A DNA stretch of 64,000 nt, taken from Nemertoderma westbladi (taxonomy: Eukaryota; Xenacoelomorpha; Nemertodermatida; Nemertodermatidae). Numbering within the stretch: the first letter of the stretch is position 1; each line of letters starts with the position of its first letter. Made by a program: the position numbers and the translations under genes. Under the pieces are notes generated by a model. The model ran no database searches and had not been told where the DNA came from. It saw nothing but the letters and a program-made list of their open reading frames with translations. Below are positions 34,501-44,732 of the stretch, in pieces. The DNA lies in assembly GCA_032718475.1 (NCBI GenBank), contig JAUCBJ010006305.1:1-64000 (forward strand), read 5' to 3'.

Positions 34501-35012
34501 TTCAACATGTTGTAAACTTTCAAGTTTATTGGCTGTCTGTTCTCTTGATCCTTGCCTACATTATCAAGATCTAAGTCAAAAGTTTGAACGAGACGATTTA
34601 GCATATTTGTTACGTCATTGGAACGAGGCAAAACGTCCACAAAGTGATAGAATAAGGGCCGATTACCGGTACCAAGACCAGGACGATTACCACTGGTTCT
34701 CTGTATATATTTATTGACACATTCCAACTGAAGAATGGTAGAAATTACTGTTGACTTTCCCATTCCATGGTTTCCCGTAATGATTAATGGCGTACCAGCA
34801 TTTTTATCTTCACTCGTACTGGTTGCCGCAGCCAGATATTCTGAAACTTTCTCTACAACAGTCACGACACTGCTTTCGAGTTTATTACTGACCATGAACG
34901 CAGCTTGCTCAATATTTTCATTTTCAAATACATCTTTTGAAGGTTTAATATTATTATAGCCTGTTGTTAACGAATTTACAGAACACATCTTCTTGTCAGC
35001 TACCCTGACCAT
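31530..35012 (-). CDS. STAND-type P-loop NTPase with TPR-like region (NPHP3/TTC41-like)
   Basis: 1160 residues in one exon, read leftward from the ATG at 35010-35012. Walker A is GNHGMGKST (80-88), Walker B LLIVIDE (177-183), and a sensor-like strand LRVILSATEN (221-230) follows the WIPNPLPPN loop. This order is that of signalling ATPases with numerous domains such as nephrocystin-3, TTC41 and TEP1, which act as switchable scaffolds. Residues about 240-540 form a helical winged-helix-like region. About 540-860 contains TPR-like helical repeats, for example around YIQCGQLLHQLGLYKDCHELL and NVAIAYEELNMDLQAFEHF. Residues about 935-1100 are a Gly/Ala/Val/Glu repeat tract. The last 35 residues are acidic. 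No WD repeats or transmembrane segment are seen. The exact orthologue is uncertain, and long single-exon STAND genes are often lineage-expanded. Confidence 0.85.
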   Translation of the reverse strand: MVRVADKKMCSVNSLTTGYNNIKPSKDVFENENIEQAAFMVSNKLESSVVTVVEKVSEYLAAATSTSEDKNAGTPLIITGNHGMGKSTVISTILQLECVNKYIQRTSGNRPGLGTGNRPLFYHFVDVLPRSNDVTNMLNRLVQTFDLDLDNVGKDQENRQPINLKVYNMLNHFRGGLLIVIDEVNNLNYTDYLGEGLSKPKFSSKYEDVLSWIPNPLPPNLRVILSATENTGIHKELLTKFPLATNISLPPISTHGKTTIINKTVQNGVISKTNMLKIMDNPQSSNPYWFTLICHNISVCHKLDEFDANYARLLSSTNSNSLIDLLVNLIALYSCSEHGDIISAALCLIYVSKNGLYLKELHAILANMTGFNPDDTYDKEKVESNEKSEGSPYKKCSRTLTEEQRVGLQEGLSCFVEFGKTRYKTSELGCRLCFKHTAVREAVNIRCIVGVVDGAADEEGDLREDHLMFWHKILADYFREYPQLERKVDEFPFHLVKLGENHLLMEFLLDWDAVDALYDEGFSKELIGFWKQTGRINHMKFYYKTALEKLTASPGSLTNYPSCIRHYIQCGQLLHQLGLYKDCHELLQDALPLTQTYLIGKSKTIYSAMIHEGIAAALDGEIKLYPFYSPKHITDLTQLFTHINAAISARKTILEEEKSLRRLGWLYTTYGFHLHGWAVCDGSPELRPAKATQLGLHYSQLAVDIFTKLNIKPELAAALIAKCVLMKTSQDQIDEYIKIKDMVEEHIGANSSLMARIMQNVAIAYEELNMDLQAFEHFRRGYICSVHVFGVAHPACLKARKVLLEEKYLAINRALGYPEPGTYGEEFVETRSVTEKVPADNRLAEAMPIRRFLMDTDDEDSSPDDVYRYANLLDTCTALEERFIALEERFNHLLSESPSSNTDAMVAEGRANLNHFRERLNDSVALVRGSGAEGATAGIEGRVGEGAVVGTSARVGEGACVRLGARVGAGEGVRLGAGEGARLGAGEGVSVGEGAVVGTSERVGQGACARVGAGDGARVGLGVRLGAGEGARVGAGEAAREGAGEGASMGVRVGAGEGVRVGTTGECVRLCAGESGRVGAGEVIRLAAGEGATASAEVADGATAALVVAGDRVDGRSVEGVSTRSRDKGRRCGAGSRFREGSGDVSDGDNIDGDSDNELM
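31745..32215 (-). repeat. In-frame 24-bp coding minisatellite in the STAND gene
   Basis: About 18 variable units of a 24-bp repeat (plus strand CACCCTCACCAGCACCAACT) encode GAGEGARV-type octapeptides. The period keeps the frame. The opposite strand is open too, which explains a spurious 173-codon frame there. Confidence 0.9.
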
Positions 35013-35379
35013 ACCAGCACGTACAGGCGTACCACGTATTGCTGTTAGGCCTAGAGCTTTACAGTCGATTAAAGGCCTACCGTGTACCGACAGAGGACAG
35101 GTATAGGCCTACTTATGTACTTTGTACTTCAGTACTTTACTGGCAGACTGGTATGGCCACTACTTTCTGTACTGGTAGGCCTACATTACAGTAGTACGCC
35201 AAAAGCCAATCTGCCAATTGGGGTGTCGTTTCAGCCTTATCATAGGCTGATAGGGTTAATGTTAAATTAATATTGAAAAATTAGTGCCTAGAAGTAAACA
35301 TTTTACTGGTTAGTTTTACTGGTATTGTTTTGGTTAGAAAAGCCTGCCATTATAACTTGTTACTTTCCTTTAACTGTTT
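35013..35379. other. Short upstream region of the STAND gene
   Basis: It holds several TAGGCCTA words (35045, 35104, 35176) and a diverged copy of the dispersed repeat at 35321-35373. The promoter of the minus-strand STAND gene should lie here, but no core element is evident. Confidence 0.5.
35321..35373 (+). repeat. Dispersed GTTTATTGTTTTGGTTAG repeat, diverged copy
   Basis: GGTATTGTTTTGGTTAGAAA is followed by CCTGCCATTATAACTTGTTA and CTTTCCTTTAA. Order and spacing agree with the reference copy. Confidence 0.65.
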
Positions 35380-35687
35380 AAAAGGTACCTTAAGCAGCAG
35401 CTTGGTCTAGTGGTGGTGACATTACTGTGCTTCCGATTAGGGGGCCCGGGTTCGACAGTTCGATCCCTAGACTGCTAGATGGGGCAGCACTGTTTGGGCA
35501 CAGTGCTTTAAATGCTGCAGCCTAAGCCCAATCCCGGCTTTCATCCTTCAGTGGTCGATAAATGGGAACCAAGGCAACTTGGGAAACAGAGTGGAAGGGT
35601 TTACTGTGGAAGATCACCCATGGTGGTGAACAGGCATTCCTTGGCTTAACGAGCCTAAAAGATTCTCCCATTCAAAAGGTACCTTAA
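35380..35687 (+). mobile_element. tRNA-derived SINE with perfect 14-bp target-site duplication
   Basis: A 280-bp body (35394-35673) is flanked by AAAAGGTACCTTAA at 35380-35393 and 35674-35687. The head has an A-box-like TGGTCTAGTGGTGG near 35403 and a B-box-like GGTTCGA...TTCGATCCC near 35448-35467, the pol III promoter arrangement of a tRNA. The B box carries a small insertion. The rest of the body (GGAACCAAGGCAACTTGGG near 35565) matches no SINE core I can name. The tail is not poly(A). An intact duplication suggests recent insertion. Confidence 0.88.
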
Positions 35688-36113
35688 ATGGTGAATATCG
35701 AAATGAATTATTCGCGAAATTTTGTTAATATGTTAAAATAAGCTGAAACGACACCCCAATTGGTAATATGCTTACAGTACAGCAGTTGCAGTACAGCATT
35801 AACTTAATAAAATAAATAAAGTAGTAGGTAAAATAAGGTAGGCCTAGCAGGGCAGTAGGGGAGCTTTATACTGTTATATTCAATAGGTATACCTGTGCCT
35901 GTACCGGTACCACCGAAATACAATGTAAATCTTGTTCATCAATCTGATGCCACACTTTACTTACATCAATTTATGGGTTTTACTTTTCAACATATGCCGT
36001 ACGTATTCACGTATCTACTGATCTATACATGACATTGAGCGATTTGACATATGCGTATGCATACGCGTAGTGGAATACTGTTTCCTGATTGCTCCGGATT
36101 GAGATCCAGATGA

Positions 36114-37264
36114 GAAATGTCATGCAAAAAGCTTAGGCTGTTAGGCCTCAGTTAAATTAGATTTGACACAGAGCCTATGGCTGTATGGGACCAGTCTGCC
36201 AGTCTACCGGTAGGCCTACTGGCCTATACAGTTGAATATGTCTGAATATATGCTAAAAAGCTGAAACAATTGGAAACACATCACAGATACGATTTGGAAT
36301 ACTATTCCCCAGTGGCGTTGCGTGGTGGGGGGGGGGGGGGGGGTGTGTTGGGGCGAGTCAACCCGGGCGCGCAGGCCTGTGGGGGGGGGGGGGGGCGGGA
36401 AATAAGCCGGAGCCAAGCAGCCAAACTTTTAATACTGAACTGCATGTAATTTGTGTTAAAACCCCTCTTGTTGACCGCACGAAAAATGTTATTACCAACG
36501 ATAGATTGTATATGGATGGATACTCACATCAACTCAACATTATATTGCCTTCTGTTACTAGTGACTAGTTACGAAAAGGTCGAGGGGCGAATCGACCAGC
36601 ACCCCTGTATAAACAGTCCTAATAGTCGCCTCTTTCGGAAGGGGCAGTATACAGGTATATCTATCACCTAGGGCTTTGGAACAACAATGCTATTTTGCTA
36701 CTGTGCTACAACAATACTACCGTTATTTATATATCCAACCCAATGTCATAATTATTAATTCCAGAAAATATATATATTTAATTTAATAATGAAACAAAGT
36801 AGGAAGGGCCTTAGTAGTCAATGAGAGCGGCAGCCAATCTCGTCAATATTAGCCTACTTCCAGAACATGTATTTATTTAACATGGGGCGTATGCAGTTCA
36901 TTAGTGACACAGACAAGTATTTATATTAAAATGAAATTAAAAAAAATTGATATTAAAAAACCGACAAAGCATACTTAGTTTCAAATAAAATAATTAAGAT
37001 GCGCAAGGGCTTCAACAACATACAGTATATAGGCAAACATTTGGGCTATAAGCCTACATAATGCTCAATAGGACAAATAATACGGTGAAAATAAAACGTG
37101 CACAGTAACCTTAAAAGATAGTACGACAATTAACGACATAAAAACAATATTTAAAAATTTAACAAAAATTGTACACAAAGAAAAGTACCGTACAGTAATG
37201 TAGTTAAATGGGGGGGGGGGGGGGGGGGGGGGGGGGGGAGTGATGGGGGGTTGTATATCACCGC
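36114..37264. other. Left interior of the 36-39-kb transposon; poly(G) tracts
   Basis: No gene. G runs of 17 (36327-36343), 15 (36381-36395) and 29 (37210-37238) dominate. Proline-rich frames opposite them are homopolymer artefacts. Confidence 0.6.
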
Positions 37265-37266
37265 AA

Positions 37267-38900
37267 TCAGTAGAGATAACGCTGCATAGTAAAATTGGCG
37301 GTGGCACCTTGGCGAACTGGGACGTCACTGTAGATGTTCATAAGATTCTGTATGGCTTTGTCAAGTCGATTTTTAAAAATATTAACAGAAGGATTTCCGA
37401 GAAGGTCATGGGCATTCACCACATCCTCACTTAACATATTCCATATATTTACGACTCGAGTTGCAAAACTATTTACATGGAACATATGATGACCGGCGGT
37501 ATTCCGTTTATATAGAGCTAAAGACGAGCCTCTAGTAGAGTACGAATGCTGTTGATTCCTTAATTCGAAGAACTTATGTAAATCTACATTATCAATGTTA
37601 TGGACAAACTTGAAAGTGTTTATCATATTAGCTCGTATACGTCTATAGATCAATGTTGGGATACCAAGGGAACGAAGACGTTCTTCATATGTCAATTCCT
37701 GGAGGGAAGGAACAATCTTGGTGGCACGATGCTGCACACGTTCTAACAGGTCGATGTCTTTCTGCTGGTCAGCTGGTAGGGACACCAAACTACTGTAGCA
37801 TACTCGAGAAGTGGTCTTCTAATAGCTCGATACAGGTTGAGGAACATACGAGGCTCCATAAAGGTAAATGCATGTTTCACAAGATTTAGAACACGCGTTG
37901 CTCTGGCTCATGATAGAACAGTGAGTAGTGAATGAAAGATTAGAACTGAACGTTACACCAATATCCATTTCTTCATTGACAGATTCTAGAATGGTACCAT
38001 TCATGGAATAAGATGACTGCGGATTCTTAAGTCCAAGATGAACAACTTTACACTTATCGCTGGGTTGAACCAATCAGCAAGTGAGTCTAAGCCAGCCTGG
38101 AGACAATCAATATCAGTGGAACTGTGGATTGGCCTGGATTCCGAGAGTGTGGAGGTTGTCTACATATGTACTGAAATCCTCTAGTACTTCCAATAGTTGG
38201 GTAACTGTGGGACCTTCCTCCATGTTGTGAGTCGGTGAATAGGTTGTTTGATTCGAAGTGGTTCACCAAAGCATCTCTTACACACTTCTCACAAACTTTC
38301 GCCAAGATGCTTGTGAGGGAGATAGGACGGTAGTTTTCCGGATTGTGTACTAGGCTGTTTCTTAAGTAGAGGATTAATAATTGCAACATGCCAATCATCA
38401 GGCACCTCACCGGTATCAAAGGACATCCTAAATATACTATGACATGGAACAGCAATCACAGCTGCCAGTTCTTTAAGAACCCTACTATGGAGAAGATCTG
38501 GGCCAGCAGACTTATTAGGATTTAGATCACTCAGGGAGTCCAGTACATCATCAACCGAAAAATGAATATGTTCCAAATGTGGGAGGTTTGTACAGTAGTA
38601 ATATTTGAGATGTTAGGTCTGTAGTCACATGGAATATTGTTGTAGTCATGGTGAATACATTGTAAAATGTATTACTGAATATTTCCGCCATACCAGTTTC
38701 TGAACTCACGGATTCACCGTCACGACGCAACGGGCCTACTGGACATCTGGTTTTCCTCTTAGAGTTAACATATCTCCATAAAACTTTGGGGTTTGATCTA
38801 GAAAGATCGGCTATATGCTTTTCGTGGTCCCGTTTGGCTTTCCAACACGCCCTACCCGCATACTGCCTAGCCCGCACATTCGCACATATCTATCACGATT
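37267..38900 (-). pseudogene. Decayed CR1/L2-like LINE reverse transcriptase
   Basis: Minus-strand segments in different frames line up in the order of a non-LTR polymerase. 38877-38551 has VLWRYVNSKRKT. 38576-38289 has NPNKSAGPDLLHSRVLKELA. 38455-38087 has NYRPISLTSILAKVCEK, then a garbled GFRKGRS-like part. 38073-37819 has KCKVVHLG. 37788-37267 has LPADQQKDIDLLERVQHRAT and the C-terminus. Catalytic motifs A to C fall in a deletion near 38.1 kb. Several frameshifts and stops make it non-functional. It sits inside the 36-39-kb transposon. Confidence 0.88.
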
Positions 38901-39721
38901 CCGGTCTATGGGAAATGAGCACCACCGCTGAAAAAACAGAAAAAGACTTGTTTCCTTTGTACCGCGGATATCACTGAATGACACATCCATGGTTGTTTAC
39001 AACTACTTGAACGACTGACAGGACAGGACATACTACCTCAGACTACAGCAATTGTACTGCCTGACAGACTAATATGCTGTAATGCAAAACATCACGGTAC
39101 TGTAATATTAGGCCTACAGCTACAGATACACTGTTAACTTGACAATAATCATCTGGACCAATCAGGAAACAGTATTCGCCTACGCGTATGCATAACGCGG
39201 TATGTGAAATCGTTCAATGTAATGTATAGAACGTGGATACGTACGCATATACGTGGATACGTACGGCATACGTTGAAAAGTAAAACCCTCAATTTATTAC
39301 CGGTATATACTTACTTACTGACTTACCTGTTTACATGCAGTATAGTATAATATGAGGTAGAATAAAACGTCTGTCCTTATCTGACTGTCTGATCTGATCC
39401 TATAACCAATCAGGAGAAAGATATAGGCCTATATATAATATTTACCTAACTGTCTGTTAGGTAAATAGCCAATAGGGGATCACGTTCCACGTTGCCCTGT
39501 TACGTATTAGTATCATCATATGACGTAACAGTACAGGCATACCGGTATGTATCTAATGCACAAAGGAATGTTATTATATCGTCCCTTTCCTGTAAAACGG
39601 CATTTTCGATTCTAATTTTGTTTGTAAGTAATATTCCAGGATTTTGGTCTTATTTACTTTTAAATCCATTAAATGTAACGATTTTAAACAAAAATAGTTA
39701 TGGTATTGGAATAATGTAACA
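38901..39721. other. Right end of the 36-39-kb transposon and spacer to the hAT element
   Basis: 38901-39140 is interior transposon DNA and 39141-39288 its right terminal repeat. 39298-39721 is AT-rich spacer; a 75-codon frame there is featureless. Confidence 0.55.
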
Positions 39722-41364
39722 TATTAGGTCAGGGCCGGATTAACCAGTAGGCTAATAAGGCTGAAGCCTTAGGGCCATTGAAAAAAGCGGTCACTTTCCT
39801 ACAAAAATGTTGAATTGTAATGAGTTGAATGTAATGAGAGTTAATAGGAAGCCTATAAAATATTCTGTAAAAGGGGCACTTTACATCATTAGTTTCTTAG
39901 TATACCCGTCCGTGTTCAGGCTAGCCTGGAACCAGTTCATTAAAGGATAAAATAAAGGAGAAAATCTGGCCAACACTCTTCTCAACTATCTGTCTGAGTT
40001 GGGTATCGATTTTAATTATTGTCGAGGACAGACATATGACAATGCCAGTAATATGTCTGGGAAGTATTCTGGAATGCAGCAGAAGCTCAAGGAAGTTAAT
40101 CAACTAGTCGATTATATTCCCTGTGCTGGTTTCGTCCTGCTCGGTTCTCCTGTTCCGAAGTGCCTTTCAGATACTCGGTGGTCAGCTCGGGCTGATGCAA
40201 CTAATGCTCTTTATTGTGGATACAACAAGATCCACGAGGCATTAATGACTCTTGCAGATGATACACAGCAAAGTGCTCAGTCCCGTCATGAGGCAAATTC
40301 TCTTGCCAGTGCAATGAATACCTTAGAAATGTCAATAATGTGTGAGTTGTGGAACGATATCCTGGTGCGCTTCAACCAATGTAATAAGGCCATACAAAGC
40401 TCAACTATAGAACTGTCATGCGCAATCAATCTGTTAAAGAGTTTAAAATCATTACTGGTGAACTGCAGAGATAAGTTTGATGCCTATGAAGAACAAGGAA
40501 TGACACGTTGCGGCAATAACAGTTACAAGACTGAAGGTGGAAGACATCGAAAACGAAAACAGAACATTGATGATAGCAATTGCCTAGATGCATCTGAAAG
40601 AATGTCTCCTCGGAAAAAATTCTTGACTGGAACCTTCTACGTTATTTTGGATCAGTTATATGTAGCTTTGCAAACCCGCATTGATGCATACACTAAAGTT
40701 TCGCAAAGATTTGGTGTTATAACAGAATTCAAGACAATGAATCCCGAACAAATTCGAACCGCTGCTGCATCACTTGTCAGCATATATCAAAATGACCTTA
40801 ACGCAGACTTTCCAGCCGAATTCCAACAGTTCATAGATTGGTTTAACGAGCAGCAGATGAGCGCACTTCCAGGTAGACTTCAAGAAGGAGAACATGGAAC
40901 TGCCCAACAAATGTTCACTTTACTCCATAACAGTGGGGTGCGTTCAGCATTTCCTAACACTGAGACTATTCTACGAATCTATTTGTGCCTTATGATTACG
41001 AATTGTTCTGGTGAACGCTCATTCTCCCATCTCAAGCGAATTAAAAGTGACATAAGATCAACCATGAAGCAAGGTAGACTCTGCTCATTGTCACTTATGT
41101 GTATTGAGAATGATTTGCTAGATAGAATAGAATTCTCTGACGTGATTAATGATTTTGCTATTGCCAAAAGCCGAAAAGGGAGAATATTAATTAATCAACC
41201 ATGAATAATACTAACTGTTTCATATTAGTGAGTTTCATATTAGTTACTGAGTTAATAGACTTATTGTGATTTCGATAATTATTCTATATTATATTCTAAT
41301 TTCAGGCCACTTTTTCAAAATAGCCTTAGGGCCACAAATATGTTAATCCGGCCCTGTATTAGGT
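39722..41364 (+). mobile_element. hAT-family DNA transposon, deletion derivative, complete ends
   Basis: The element is 39730-41356. The ends are CAGGGCCGGATTAAC and its exact complement (15 bp), and TATTAGGT occurs at 39722-39729 and 41357-41364, the 8-bp duplication of hAT elements. A subterminal GCCTTAGGGCC is present near both ends in direct orientation. It is only 1.6 kb long and holds a partial transposase, so it would need a transposase supplied from elsewhere. Confidence 0.95.
39951..41204 (+). pseudogene. Partial hAT transposase (ZMYM1/TTF-type group)
   Basis: The frame is open from a stop at 39948-39950 to 41204 but has no plausible start. The N-terminal BED/TTF zinc-finger part and the first catalytic block are missing. 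It begins in LSELGIDFNYCRGQTYDNAS, the conserved RNase-H-like insertion border. After DYIPCAG it jumps to PKCLSDTRWSARADA, showing an internal loss of some tens of residues. The C-terminal hAT dimerisation region is kept (NCSGERSFSHLKRIK near 41000). The protein is therefore inactive as a transposase, although the surviving frame has no stops. Confidence 0.9.
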
Positions 41365-42089
41365 AGGAAACTATGTATAGAGATATAGGTTGTTTCAAAA
41401 AAAATATTACATTTTTTACAATGATTACTCAAAAAGAAATAAAACCCTTTAAGACAAATTCGATTATTAAGTTTTAAAAATATAAAACAAATCTCCCTCT
41501 ATCATAATAAACAACATTCTAGCTCCTGATTCGTTGTTTCCAATTTTAAATCAACGTTTCCCGGGCTTACCCTATTTATAATATTAAAATGTATTATATA
41601 GGTTGTTTTAAAAAAATAATTCTTTATCATGCGGTCTATGCAAAACTGGCATACTAGGTGGTTTTGAAACGTCTAAATATCTCAGTATGGCCTTCTAAGT
41701 GTGTTAATCGGATTCAGAATACATTTTAACATAAAGAAATGCAGCAATCTCTCTCCATTTCGGCAAAAATCGCATATAGGTGGTTTCTAAATGAAAGGGA
41801 CGATATATTACAAATGCGATATAGGATGAAGGATGGCGAGTATGAAAGTTGTGTGATTGTCCCAGCAAAGATGGTGGATTCAGATGTAAACAACTTTCGT
41901 AGATTTAGTTGGTGTTGAAACATTAATCATTTATTAAAAACAATACAGCGTTTGCTGCAATATTTTGGTAAATCTTTCTTGTTAATAGTTATCATTATTA
42001 ATAGTTAAAGTTATATTAAATTTAAATTAAAGTTAAAAAATTAAAGTTATGAAGGAATATGGGAAGGTGGATGGGAATGTGTGAATCAA

Positions 42090-42240
42090 TAAACGCTGTT
42101 GTTACCTTCCAATTGAAGGAAAATAGCAGGTTACAGCGGCTGTAATTTCTAACCATAACAATAAACGACGTTGTTACCTACAAATTGAGGGAAAAGATCG
42201 GGTTACAGAGACAGTGTTTTCAAACCAAGACAATAAACGA
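42090..42240 (-). repeat. Dispersed repeat, tandem pair of copies
   Basis: Two units (42110-42168 and 42181-42240) follow each other in the same orientation, each ending in AACAATAAACG or ACAATAAACG on the plus strand. The partial AATAAACGCTGTTGTTACC at 42088 shows a third border. The family can thus occur as short tandem units of about 70 bp. Confidence 0.75.
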
Positions 42241-42915
42241 TTTTCTACTATAGGACCCATTATCGGTAGTAGCGTCTGCAACACAACACCTCTACAGTTC
42301 GCGATCTGCCATGTAACTCTCCAATTTATTATCTCAAATTTATCTTCATTATGAAGATCAGTGCCTATTAGCAGACGTGCCAGTAATGGCTGACCTTGTG
42401 TTCTCACCAATCGGCTGCAATAAAACAATATCATCACAGGCTGCTGATGTACTGTAAGATAGCAATTGGTAAGGAGTCATATGTCGTACCTGCAAGGTAA
42501 CGTTGGGTTTTGTCAATGTAATTTTACAGTACTAATAACTCATTATGTACATGTTATCATTGTATTAATAATAACATGAACTCAGCTTGCGCAAACATCT
42601 GTGTGTGCGTGTATATGTAAGTACTATCAGGAGGAGCGGAGCGGTGTCTTCTGCTATAAGATACCAGCACCCAGGTATGGAGATGCCGTGTAACGCCACA
42701 CAAGCACCAACAACTAAATATACTTGACAGTTTATGACCTGCTGGAATGAGACAGATATTATCTGGAAATTTGGTCTTTTAACATTTAGATCGATATGGT
42801 CCGACTTGGGCGCCCGCCATGGCCAACCAATATTGTATTTCTGACATAAAAATCCAGCAATTAATTGATCTCGAGAGGAAAAGCGATGCAAATAACAGTT
42901 GATTTCTAGTGACTA

Positions 42916-42966
42916 TCGTTTATTGTTTTGGTTAGAATAACGTTCCACTGAAACCTGCCCCTCCTG
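42916..42966 (+). repeat. Dispersed GTTTATTGTTTTGGTTAG repeat, copy
   Basis: CGTTTATTGTTTTGGTTAGA is followed by CGTTCCACTGAAACCTGCCC. Confidence 0.75.
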
Positions 42967-43015
42967 ATATTAATATATGTGAGATATTAATTTGCCGAGA
43001 TGAGATTTGCCCCAT

Positions 43016-43037
43016 CCCCCCCCCCCCCCCCCCCCCC
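43016..43037. repeat. Poly(C) homopolymer tract, 22 bp
   Basis: An uninterrupted run of C about 50 bp after a copy of the dispersed repeat. Confidence 0.9.
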
Positions 43038-44689
43038 TCTTGTTTCTTAAATTTATTGATTGGTGATGCGCCCTACTGTATACCTTTACTACAGTTTACC
43101 ATTTTGGATTTTGGCATGGTTGTATTATATATATGTGTTGTATATATATGTTATTTGACAAGAGACATTCGTTGTACATAGTTCATTGCAATACTGAAGA
43201 GGAAATCAGTACGCTTACACCTACAAGTAGCGTGTATGCGTAGCGTTTACCCCCCTTGTAGTGGCAATCGTCGAGGATCCATCATACAGTTATTTGATTG
43301 CAGCAATTAACTCATTTTGGATCTTAAATATGCGCGGTTGCGAGATAGAGATGAAGGCCTTGAAGAAGCCTACAAAGTTTTTAGATGATGGCTAGACCGC
43401 GTCTGTCTTATCTAATGTAGACCTTTCCTCAATGGCCAATTTTGGTAGCCACACAGGAGCCTTTCAACAGTATTATCTGTTGAATAGCTTACCTGAAATT
43501 AATTCTATGATATGAAACACACATTTTAAAAGTTGATTTTAGTAATAGGTTTCATTTCTAAGCGAGCTATCAGCTCGTTCGTCCTCATTTCTCTCGTCCT
43601 CGTCCCTTACTTTTAAATGTACTGTAGGGAAATATAGTAGTTATACATGTAGTGAAATATAATGTATAATGTAATAAATATGAGAAAAATTCCTGATTGT
43701 TATATATAGAACATTAGAATATTCAAGTAGTTAAAATATTAGAAAATGTGACAAAGTGGAGTTGGAAGCATTGAGGAATAATTGATTACCGAATCAATTC
43801 TCAGTAACTTTCAATAAGTGAGTCTGCTTGCTCTGTACTAAAAATGGATTTAGTTACAAGTAGGGGCGGAATCGCAGGAGCTTGGCGTTGCAATCGGCAG
43901 GTTGGTGCGTTGTATACGGTGCATTCGGTTGATTAAAATGAATGCACACAAATTCCGCGCTCTCTAGGGGTTAAAGGAAGTAAACTCAATTGGCCAAGAT
44001 GGCGCTTTACTTAGCCTTTATTGGTGTTAGTAGCCTGGGTAGGTAGGTACCGGTAGTGCCCCACCGTACTACTGCTGTGTACACCTCAGCATCCCTCCAT
44101 CCTGATTGCAGGATATATAAACAACAGGTTGAAAGAGTTAGTTCCGAGATGCTGTGATTTGCTAGCGAATAATTTAATTTTGTAGCCCATTTATTTTTGT
44201 GTAACGGGAATTTTACTTAAAATTGAACCGTTGAGGGGTAGTAGGCTTACAATTATTACTGTATTTGAGATGATATTGAGTTAATATACTGTAATATTTC
44301 ATATACTAAAATTACTCTTTAGTTTGTAAAAATTTACTAATTTTTCATATCAATGTCTAGTCTACTAGTAAAAAGTCTTACATATTACGGTGTATGCATA
44401 CGAATATAAATTATAATTTGTAACAGTAAATAATAATCCCTTTAAAATTTATCAAATCCAACAATACCAACTAACTATTGTACCTCTGATATTGACTGTC
44501 ATGTACAGATCAACTAATAAAATTTATCTTGAATCCCGACGGCCTTCTCTATACACCATTTATTTGTTTAGAAGGCCGTGACGTGAATATGTAAAAACTT
44601 TTTTTGCACAGTAATATAGAGTTCTGTCCTTTCCGCACTAAGAAATCTTAATTTCGTAATCACATACCGTAATTTATCACTCCGTGAAG

Positions 44690-44732
44690 AGTAGCAGGTT
44701 ACATTTTCATTATTACTAACCAAAACAGGAAA
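44690..44732 (-). repeat. Dispersed GTTTATTGTTTTGGTTAG repeat, diverged copy
   Basis: On the minus strand TTCCTGTTTTGGTTAGTAAT is followed, after a short gap, by AATGTAACCTGCTACTCTTC. Confidence 0.6.

Larger units (their letters stand above)
35966..39297. mobile_element. DNA transposon with ~140-bp terminal inverted repeats and 9-bp target duplication (MULE-like or foldback)
   Basis: The element spans 35975-39288. TCAATTTAT lies directly outside both ends (35966-35974 and 39289-39297). Terminal repeats of about 139 and 148 bp start GGGTTTTACTTTTCAAC and share GCCGTACGTA, ATGCATACGCGTA and GAATACTGTTTCCTGATTG. Nine-bp duplications with long inverted ends are usual for Mutator-like elements, though no transposase is inside. 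The cargo is two G-run patches and a decayed LINE. So it is non-autonomous. Confidence 0.85.

Noticed and set aside
35394-35480. Functional tRNA gene
   Set aside because: The A- and B-box-like motifs are there, but the B box is disrupted, no cloverleaf closes, and target duplications flank a longer SINE body.
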